This document shows positions 53,871 through 60,005 of a stretch of DNA of 60,005 bases, piece by piece; within the stretch, counting starts at the first letter, position 1; each line of letters opens with the position of its first letter. The position numbers were made by a program, and so were the translations under genes. Origin of the DNA: Oceanospirillum beijerinckii DSM 7166 (lineage in GTDB: Bacteria; Pseudomonadota; Gammaproteobacteria; Pseudomonadales; Halomonadaceae). The stretch spans positions 1-60,005 of the forward strand of contig NZ_AULT01000043.1 of NCBI RefSeq assembly GCF_000422425.1, written 5' to 3'. A model generated the notes under the pieces. That model did not search any database. It worked only from the letters and a program-made list of their open reading frames with translations, and had not been told where the DNA came from.

Positions 53871-55523
53871 TCAGATTCGGTGTTTTAGGGTATTCGTTCT
53901 GATGAGTTCTGCCGCTTTTTCAGCAATCATCACTGTGGGGGCGTTGGTATTGCCACCGATTAAGGTTGGCATGATAGAGGCATCCACAACACGTAAGCCT
54001 TCTGTGCCTTTTACTCTGAGTTGATGATCGACCACGGCCAGAGGATCTGAATCCGGCCCCATCTTGCAGGTGCCAACCGGGTGATACTGAGTATCTGCCC
54101 GGTTGCGGATATCTTCAATCACGGCTTCAGGATCGTTGGCATTGACAGGGTATAAAGGTTTACCGCGATAACGATCAAAGGCTTTGGCTTCCAGAATATT
54201 TCTCTGTAAGTGCCAGCCTTTCACCATCAGGTGCAGATCTTTTTCATCGGCAAAGAAGTTCGGATCAATTAATAAACTGTCATTGGGACTATTACTGGCC
54301 AGAGTCACCTTGCCTCGGCTTTTCGGGCGTAACACAGTGATATGGCTACTAAAACCATGGCCCAGTCGTAGCTTGCGGTTATGGTCATCGACCATGCCTA
54401 CAACAAATACCAGCTCCAGATCCGGTACTTCTAGCTCAGGCTCTGACTTTACAAAACCAATGCCTTCGGCAAAGTTACTGGTCACCCGACCTTGGCGCTT
54501 TAGCTGCCACTGCGGGATAGCTTTCGCCATTGAAACAGAACAGTTCAAGGAGTAACCAAAAGTACTACCGTCGCTTCGGGCGCGGTAAACATGCACCAGA
54601 TCAATATGATCCTGTAGGTTTTCACCCACGCCAGGCAGATCATGTACTTGAGGGATATTATGTTGTTGTAGCTCTTTTGAAGGGCCAATACCGGAGAGTT
54701 TTAAGATATGTGGAGAGCCAAATGCTCCAGCGCTTAGAATCACTTCTTTATGAGCGAATATCTGACGTGTTTGCCCCTTTTTACTGAATTCAATCCCGAT
54801 CGCTTTTGGTAGTGTGCCGTTATCTGAGGCATGACTGAGATCCTTATCAAACAAAACCTTATGAGTTAATGCCCGTGTAATCACAGTAAGGTTGGGGCGA
54901 TCCAGATTCGGTGTTAGATAGGCCTTGGCGACACTGCAGCGTTCACCGTTTTTCTGTGTTACCTGAGTGGTCATCACGCCGAACTGTTCTGCGCCATTCA
55001 CATCCGGGTTAAAGGGAATGCCGTTTTCTTCACTGGCTTGAATAAAGATCTGATTGAGTGGGCTGGGGCATTGCAGATTCGTCACATTAAGTGGGCCGTT
55101 TTTGCCGTGGTACTCATCCTGAATGACTTCGTTATGTTCGGCGCGGATAAAGTAAGGCAAGATTTCATCGTAACTCCAACCGGGGTTACCCAGTTCAGAC
55201 CAGTGATCATAGTCCCAGCGGTGTCCTCGGGCATACATCATGGCATTAAGTGAGCTGGAGCCACCCAGGCTTTTGCCTCTGGGTTGATAACCCCTGCGTC
55301 CATTCAGACCTTTTTGTGGCACTGTCTCAAAGGCCCAGTTATTGATGCGGGTGGGCAACATGGCGGCTACGCCTGCTGGGGCATGAATCAGCACATTGCT
55401 GTCTTTTTTACCGGCTTCCAGTAAGCACACCCGGATATTGGGATCTTCCGATAGGCGGCTGGCTATTACACAACCGGCTGAGCCTGCTCCTACCACGATG
55501 TAGTCATAGTTCTCTATCGACAT
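53871..55523 (-). CDS. GMC family FAD-dependent oxidoreductase (alcohol/choline dehydrogenase-like)
   Basis: The 550-residue protein has the FAD-binding start 'IVVGAGSAGCVIASRLSE' (about 9-26), the GMC signature 'PRGKSLGGSSSLNAMMYARG' near 81-100, 'GAFGSPHILKLSGIGP' near 265-280 and the C-terminal 'YHPVGTCKMG' with the catalytic His, ending 'GGNTNAPTVMIAEKAAE'. It lacks a signal peptide. AlkJ and BetA are the nearest types I can name: oxidation of aliphatic or terpene alcohols with quinone as acceptor is plausible. It is divergent from the DUF1302-DUF1329 pair. Confidence 0.9.
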   Translation of the reverse strand: MSIENYDYIVVGAGSAGCVIASRLSEDPNIRVCLLEAGKKDSNVLIHAPAGVAAMLPTRINNWAFETVPQKGLNGRRGYQPRGKSLGGSSSLNAMMYARGHRWDYDHWSELGNPGWSYDEILPYFIRAEHNEVIQDEYHGKNGPLNVTNLQCPSPLNQIFIQASEENGIPFNPDVNGAEQFGVMTTQVTQKNGERCSVAKAYLTPNLDRPNLTVITRALTHKVLFDKDLSHASDNGTLPKAIGIEFSKKGQTRQIFAHKEVILSAGAFGSPHILKLSGIGPSKELQQHNIPQVHDLPGVGENLQDHIDLVHVYRARSDGSTFGYSLNCSVSMAKAIPQWQLKRQGRVTSNFAEGIGFVKSEPELEVPDLELVFVVGMVDDHNRKLRLGHGFSSHITVLRPKSRGKVTLASNSPNDSLLIDPNFFADEKDLHLMVKGWHLQRNILEAKAFDRYRGKPLYPVNANDPEAVIEDIRNRADTQYHPVGTCKMGPDSDPLAVVDHQLRVKGTEGLRVVDASIMPTLIGGNTNAPTVMIAEKAAELIRTNTLKHRI

Positions 55524-55702
55524 GGTTCCACTCTTGTTGTTTTTGTTAAGCGATGCTCGGTTCTTGTACTGACCTGATTGATCAGATGATTAAATGAACT
55601 TGAGTACTGAGAGGTGTGTCCATCAGCCACTTAAGTAAAAGCGGTTTAGTTATCTTTGAACAGACAGTGATAGAGGGTGGAAGAGTTTAAATCACAGCAG
55701 AT

Positions 55703-55742
55703 AACTTATTGTGATCAGCTAAAGATAAGTTGCTTTTATCTT
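55703..55742. promoter_or_regulatory. Overlapping inverted repeats between GMC and DUF1302 genes
   Basis: AACTTAT (55703-55709) pairs with ATAAGTT (55725-55731), and AAGATAA (55722-55728) pairs with TTATCTT (55736-55742); both are perfect 7-bp arms. They lie in a 470-base gap between divergent genes, where a shared regulator would bind. A frame running from 55765 to 56004 in the rest of the gap has no ribosome site or known family and is not called. Confidence 0.4.
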
Positions 55743-55993
55743 ATTTATCAATTAACTAAGCAAGTTGTGGTTTTTCTTTAGATGCATTGTCTTATCTTTT
55801 TACGCCATTTCTGATGATACGAAGTTGGCGCGCAGGGATTCCAGTCTACGCATTCAGCTGACATACCATGCTGGCACAGCAACCAAAACAGCCTTATCTG
55901 ACGCAGGCTTTACACTGCCTGGTATAGAGCAAGGTGTCTGTTTTGGCATCAACAAAACCAACGAGCTGAATGCCTTATTAGGTAGGACAATCT

Positions 55994-57805
55994 ATGAAGT
56001 ATAATAAAAACAATATTCAGGGCATGAATGCCCGCTCTGCCGGAATGACGAAGAGTAAGCTAAATGCCGCGATTGCTGCGGTTCTGTTTAGCAGTACTTT
56101 GGTAAGTGCTCCCGCACAAGCTTTTGACTTCACTCTAGGTGAAGTGGAAGGTACTCTGACTTCTCAAATCTCAGCAGGTGCCAGCTGGCGAATGGAAGAT
56201 GCGTCTAAGGATCTCTATGCCCCCGGTAACGGTGGTACGGCAGGCCGTAGTAATACCTCAGATGATGCCACTCAAAACTTTGAAAAGGGTGAAACTTTTT
56301 CTCAGATTATCAAGGGGGTACATGATCTTGAGCTGACCTATGAGAACTACGGTGCCTTTATCCGTGGTAAGTATTGGTACGATGCAGAGATGAAAGATGG
56401 TAAACGTGCTCATGGCCACTTAGGCAACAACTATGAAGCGAATACCGCACTGAACGATGATAATTTCAGTGACTTTGCCAAATTCTCGGGGGCTGAGCTA
56501 CTGGATGCCTTTGTGTATGGTTCCTTTGAAATCGGTGATAAACCGCTGGACGTACGCCTGGGTAAACAGGTGGTCAGCTGGGGTGAAAGTACCTTTATTC
56601 AAGGTGGTGTAAATTCTATTAACCCTGTTGATGTCTCTGCCTTCCGCCGTCCTGGTGCTGAGATTAAAGAAGGTTTGCTGCCGGTTAATATGCTGTTTGC
56701 CAATATGGGGCTGACCGATAACCTGAGTGTGGAAGGTTTCTATCAGCTGGAGTGGGCAAAAACCGAGATTGATGGTTGTGGAACCTACTTCTCTACCGCC
56801 GACTTTGCTGCTGATGGCTGTAACGGCGTAACCTTCGCCTCCAGCCTGCCGGATGCGCAGAGCCTGATGGTGCCAGGCGCTAAACTGAGTCGTCAGGTGG
56901 ATAATACGCCTAAAGATTCTGGTCAATTTGGTTTTGCTCTGCGTTATTACGCAGAAGATGTGGATACCGAGTTTGGCGCCTACTACCTGAATTATCACAG
57001 CCGTTCACCTTATATTAATGGCTATCGTTCGAATACCGGGTTTAACTCTTTAGCCGTAACAGGGGATATGGATCTGGATTTTGACGGTTCCTACCAGATC
57101 GCCTTCCCGGAAGATATTCAGGTGTTGGGCTTAACTGCTGCAACAAATCTGGGTTCCTGGGCTGTATCTGGTGAGATGAGCTATCGCCCGGATATGCCGA
57201 TTCAAATTAATGGTAATGACCTACTTTATAGTCTGCTGACCGATGGTATTACTGGTGCGGGTGCCGTAGATGATCTTTTGGCCGTTGCTGCTCCTGGTGA
57301 TGAAGTTGAAGGTTTTGATAAATACGATGTGGTGCAACTACAAGCCACTGCGCTGAAATTTTTTGATCAGGTGCTGGGTGCCAGTCGTCTGACATTGGTG
57401 ACTGAAGCGGGTATGACTTATATCAATGACTTTAATGATGCCAGTGAAGGCGGGCACCGTTATGGTCGTAACTCCGTATTTGGTACTGCCGCACCGGGGG
57501 TGGGCGATGGTTTTGTCACCGACTTTGCCTGGGGTTATCGTGCACGTGCCAACCTGCGTTACAGTGATGTATTCTCTGGTGTCAATCTGACGCCATCCAT
57601 TGCCTGGTCTCATGATGTAAAAGGTTACTCTCCTGCTCCTGCGCAGCAATTTAACGAAGGTCGTCGAGCGGTCAGCCTGGGTCTGAAAGCGGACTACATG
57701 GACACCTATACCGCCAGTATTTCTTACACCAATTACTTTGGTGGCGATTTTAATGAGCTGAAAGACCGTGATTTTGTGTCATTAACCGTTGGTGCTTCGT
57801 TCTAA
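55994..57805 (+). CDS. DUF1302 family outer-membrane protein
   Basis: The 603-residue product has a long N-terminus with a signal peptide ending 'APAQA-FDFTL' near residue 45, and alternating beta-strands throughout, with an aromatic C-terminal 'FVSLTVGASF' as in outer-membrane barrels. 'VRLGKQVVSWGESTFIQGG' near 184-202 is the most family-typical part of DUF1302 (PF06980). These proteins occur with DUF1329 and RND/Ycf48 genes in bacteria using hydrophobic substrates and are thought to act in their passage across the outer membrane. AGG precedes the ATG by nine bases. Confidence 0.9.
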   Translation: MKYNKNNIQGMNARSAGMTKSKLNAAIAAVLFSSTLVSAPAQAFDFTLGEVEGTLTSQISAGASWRMEDASKDLYAPGNGGTAGRSNTSDDATQNFEKGETFSQIIKGVHDLELTYENYGAFIRGKYWYDAEMKDGKRAHGHLGNNYEANTALNDDNFSDFAKFSGAELLDAFVYGSFEIGDKPLDVRLGKQVVSWGESTFIQGGVNSINPVDVSAFRRPGAEIKEGLLPVNMLFANMGLTDNLSVEGFYQLEWAKTEIDGCGTYFSTADFAADGCNGVTFASSLPDAQSLMVPGAKLSRQVDNTPKDSGQFGFALRYYAEDVDTEFGAYYLNYHSRSPYINGYRSNTGFNSLAVTGDMDLDFDGSYQIAFPEDIQVLGLTAATNLGSWAVSGEMSYRPDMPIQINGNDLLYSLLTDGITGAGAVDDLLAVAAPGDEVEGFDKYDVVQLQATALKFFDQVLGASRLTLVTEAGMTYINDFNDASEGGHRYGRNSVFGTAAPGVGDGFVTDFAWGYRARANLRYSDVFSGVNLTPSIAWSHDVKGYSPAPAQQFNEGRRAVSLGLKADYMDTYTASISYTNYFGGDFNELKDRDFVSLTVGASF

Positions 57806-57831
57806 GCGTGGATTTGCAGAGGTTTAATATA

Positions 57832-59193
57832 ATGTTTAAGAAAAATAAAATTGCTAAAGCGTTAATGATCAGTGGTCTGCTGTCCAGTGCTATGTTCGTA
57901 AATGGTGTGATGGCGGCGGTAAGCTCAACAGAAGCTGCCAAGCTAGGTCAGGAGCTGACTTATATTGGTGCGGAAAAAGGGGCAAATGCTGATGGTACTA
58001 TTCCCGCCTGGGATGGTGGTTTGACGAACTTTACCGATGGACAAAACCCGTTTGCCAGCGACCAGCCGCTGTTTACTATTACCGCTCAGAATCTGGATCA
58101 ATATAAAGATAAACTGTCAGCTGGTCAGCTTAAAATGTTTGAAAAGTACCCAGATACTTACCAAATGCCAGTTTACCCAACACGTCGTACAGCATCGTAT
58201 CCTCAAAAGGTTTATGACCTGGCGAGAAAGAATGCCACAACGACTGAACTGGCTTCTGGTGGTAACGGTTTAAGTAACTTTGATGAAACCGTACCTTTTG
58301 CGATTCCGCAAAATGGACTGGAAGTAATCTGGAACCACATCACTCGGTATCGTGGTGGCTCGGTGGGGCGCACTATGGCTGTAGCACCGGTGCATGCCAA
58401 CGGCGACTATACTATCTATCGTATCGAAGATAAGTTGGTTTGGCCCCAGTATCTGTCAGATGGTTATGAAGCAGATAAAGACAGTAATATGCTGTTTTAC
58501 TTCACTATGACGGCACTGGCTCCTGCGCGCTTAACCGGTAATGTGTTGTTAGTGCATGAAACACTGGATCAAGTAAAAGAAGCCCGTAAGTCCTGGGTTT
58601 ATAACGCCGGTCAGCGACGTGTGCGCCGTGCACCGCAGGTGTCCTACGACGGTCCAGGTTTTGCAGCCGACGGCCAGCGTACTTCTGATAACTTCGATAT
58701 GTACAATGGTGCACCGGATAAATACAACTGGAACCTGATTGGCAAGCAAGAGCTGTATATTCCTTATAACTCGTTTGATCTGGCATCTAAAGAGTTGAAG
58801 TATGAAGATATTTTGCAGCCTGGTCACCTGAATCCAGAACATACCCGCTACGAGTTACACCGAGTGTGGGTTGTTGAAGCTGATCTGAAAGAGGGTGAGC
58901 GTCACATCTACGCTAAGCGTCGTTTATATATCGATGAAGATACCTGGCAGGCAGCGGTAGTGGATCACTACGACGGTCGTGGTCAGCTATGGCGTTTGGC
59001 GGAAGCCCATAAGGTTCAGTATCAAGCGGGTCATGCTCCTTGGTACGCCATGGAGACTCTACATGATCTGTTGTCAGGGCGTTATTTGACAACGGGTATG
59101 ACTAACGAAGAGAGTGTCGGTTTGGAGTTTGGTATAAAGGCCAAGCGCTCAGATTTTACCCCTGCGGCGATTCGTCGTGCGGGTAAACGCTAG
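57832..59193 (+). CDS. DUF1329 family periplasmic protein (LolA/LolB-like fold)
   Basis: I start it at 57832, where AGAGG precedes the ATG, giving 453 residues and a signal peptide (about 1-30, ending MAA-VSS). Family features are 'GAEKGANADGTIPAWDGGL' near 46-64, 'PQNGLEVIWNHITRYRGG' near 163-180 and 'AKRRLYIDEDTWQAAVVDHY' near 362-381. DUF1329 (PF07044) adopts a lipoprotein-carrier-like fold and may shuttle hydrophobic molecules through the periplasm. It lies 27 bases after the DUF1302 gene and is followed by a strong terminator, so the two form a complete operon. Confidence 0.9.
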   Translation: MFKKNKIAKALMISGLLSSAMFVNGVMAAVSSTEAAKLGQELTYIGAEKGANADGTIPAWDGGLTNFTDGQNPFASDQPLFTITAQNLDQYKDKLSAGQLKMFEKYPDTYQMPVYPTRRTASYPQKVYDLARKNATTTELASGGNGLSNFDETVPFAIPQNGLEVIWNHITRYRGGSVGRTMAVAPVHANGDYTIYRIEDKLVWPQYLSDGYEADKDSNMLFYFTMTALAPARLTGNVLLVHETLDQVKEARKSWVYNAGQRRVRRAPQVSYDGPGFAADGQRTSDNFDMYNGAPDKYNWNLIGKQELYIPYNSFDLASKELKYEDILQPGHLNPEHTRYELHRVWVVEADLKEGERHIYAKRRLYIDEDTWQAAVVDHYDGRGQLWRLAEAHKVQYQAGHAPWYAMETLHDLLSGRYLTTGMTNEESVGLEFGIKAKRSDFTPAAIRRAGKR

Positions 59194-59257
59194 ATCTATA
59201 TTTTAATCGCATAGCTTTAAAAAGAATTACAGTTAACGGTAACTCTCTACTCCCGTT

Positions 59258-59290
59258 CCCCCGGCTTGGTTTCAGGCCGGGGGTTTTTAT
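59258..59290 (+). terminator. Rho-independent terminator of the DUF1302-DUF1329 operon
   Basis: CCCCCGGC (59258-59265) pairs with GCCGGGGG (59276-59283) around a ten-base loop and is followed by TTTTTATTT. It lies 65 bases after the DUF1329 stop. Confidence 0.92.
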
Positions 59291-59380
59291 TTGTGATGAA
59301 TTATTATTGTTCTACCTCTATTCCGACTGGCTCCTATATGATGAGTTATATATTTTTCAGAATATTAAGGGTTTAGTGAA

Positions 59381-59863
59381 ATGTCAGAGTTGAATATTCG
59401 TGCTGCAACAATTGCGGATGCCCAGCAGATCATGCAGTTTATTATCGAGTTGGCAGAGTATGAAAAAGCCAGAGATGAGGTGAAAGCTTCAGTAAAAGAT
59501 ATCGAACAATCCCTGTTTTCAGGTTCGGCAACGGCAAAAGCCCTTATTTGTGAGAAGGATGGCCAGGCTATCGGTTTTGCAGTGTACTTCTACAACTATT
59601 CAACTTGGCTGGGATGTAACGGTATCTATCTGGAAGATCTGTATATCACACCAAGCAGCCGGGGCTCAGGTGCTGGTAAAGCACTTTTGAAGTATCTAGC
59701 GAAGAAAGCCGTTGATGAAAATTGTGGTCGTTTTGAATGGAGTGTATTGGACTGGAATACTCCGGCGATTGAGTTTTATGAATCCTTTGGTGCTAAAGCG
59801 CTGAATGAATGGGTTGGTTATCGTTTAACTGGTAAGGCCTTAAAAGCCTTTGCCGAAAGTTAA
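59381..59863 (+). CDS. GNAT family N-acetyltransferase
   Basis: The 160-residue protein has the GNAT fold: 'IRAATIADAQQIMQFIIELA' at the start, 'IYLEDLYITPSSRGSGAGKALL' near 86-107, whose RGSGAGK forms the acetyl-CoA pyrophosphate loop, and 'WNTPAIEFYESFGAKAL' near the end. It resembles the diamine (spermidine/thialysine) acetyltransferase group in 'LAEYEKARDEVK' and 'CNGIYLEDLYI', so a polyamine or related amine is a reasonable but unproven substrate. It is monocistronic between a terminator and a promoter region. Confidence 0.9.
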   Translation: MSELNIRAATIADAQQIMQFIIELAEYEKARDEVKASVKDIEQSLFSGSATAKALICEKDGQAIGFAVYFYNYSTWLGCNGIYLEDLYITPSSRGSGAGKALLKYLAKKAVDENCGRFEWSVLDWNTPAIEFYESFGAKALNEWVGYRLTGKALKAFAES

Positions 59864-59944
59864 ATCCGACAGCTGCTGATAGGGCCCTGTTTGGTTGTGA
59901 TTTTGTACTCCTGAAACTTTTTTACAAAAAAGTGAAAATAGGGG

Positions 59945-59972
59945 TTGTGCTTTGGTCTTCCGTGCGTATAAT
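59945..59972 (+). promoter_or_regulatory. Strong sigma-70 promoter pointing out of the window
   Basis: TTGTGC (59945-59950) and a perfect TATAAT (59967-59972) are 16 bases apart. The following ACGCCCTCGC is a GC-rich discriminator as seen at stringently controlled promoters of stable RNA or translation genes. The gene it serves lies beyond the window. Confidence 0.65.
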
Positions 59973-60005
59973 ACGCCCTCGCTGTCACGGGGTAAGACCT
60001 CAAAC

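Noticed and set aside
55765-56004. A 79-codon frame upstream of the DUF1302 gene
   Set aside because: It has no ATG or ribosome site at its start, overlaps the DUF1302 start, and shows no family pattern; it is better read as promoter and leader DNA.

Overview
The window reads as chromosomal DNA of a free-living, motile, respiring gammaproteobacterium. The combination of a CydA-B-X-YbgE oxidase operon, a DUF3461 protein, Bcr/CflA-type MFS, DUF1302/DUF1329 proteins, PctA-like chemoreceptor and many c-di-GMP proteins suggests an Oceanospirillales- or Pseudomonadales-like marine lineage. This placement is inferred from gene content only. No rRNA, tRNA, CRISPR array or prophage was seen. The only mobile DNA is the right end of an IS200/IS605-type element at the left edge.

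Layout. 0-0.4 kb: C-terminus of TnpB with the element's right end and probable omega-RNA scaffold. 0.65-2.9 kb: DUF3461 protein, a nitroreductase and an exported Lig E-type ATP-dependent DNA ligase. 3.1-8.5 kb: a cytochrome bd oxidase operon (cydP-cydA-cydB-cydX-ybgE, minus strand) divergent from a PAS sigma-54 activator; a good -24/-12 promoter and TGTC/GACA half-sites lie between them. 8.7-11.8 kb: a bufferin (RiPP, copper-linked) operon of DUF2282 precursor, DUF692/MNIO enzyme, DUF2063 partner and DoxX, followed by an FmdB-like small protein. 11.9-16.4 kb: a 29-residue membrane peptide, an HD-GYP response regulator and a MHYT hybrid kinase. 16.8-18.7 kb: a G-rich 9-bp tandem repeat and a Fur-box-bearing divergent pair (small membrane protein / MFS exporter). 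18.7-26.1 kb: RHH protein, DJ-1/PfpI protein, a MarR-VOC divergent pair with palindromic operators, a Na/Pi cotransporter with a basic small protein, and a GAF-PAS-GGDEF-EAL protein.

26.3-30.9 kb: thiamine ABC transporter thiBPQ divergent from a ThiK-like kinase, a probable uptake-and-salvage module. 31-39.5 kb: an HTH-only AraC protein, a PctA-like chemoreceptor, an orphan periplasmic sugar-binding-type protein upstream of a membrane GGDEF-EAL protein, then LysR and LysE-family genes. 39.6-43.5 kb: PPK2 with a coupled helical small protein, and another membrane GGDEF-EAL protein. 43.6-59.2 kb: an interrupted set typical of hydrophobic-compound handling (AraC regulator, RND/MMPL exporter, Ycf48-like protein, GMC oxidoreductase, DUF1302 and DUF1329 proteins) with a MASE1-CHASE hybrid kinase and REC-GGDEF response regulator in its middle. 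A GNAT acetyltransferase and a strong promoter pointing out of the window close it.

The general theme is environmental sensing feeding c-di-GMP: five GGDEF/EAL/HD-GYP proteins plus two hybrid kinases and one chemoreceptor. Two predicted Fur sites tie an MFS exporter and the Ycf48-RND operon to iron. The least explained arrangements are the sigma-54-controlled oxidase operon, the orphan binding protein paired with a GGDEF-EAL receptor, and the PPK2-coupled small protein.
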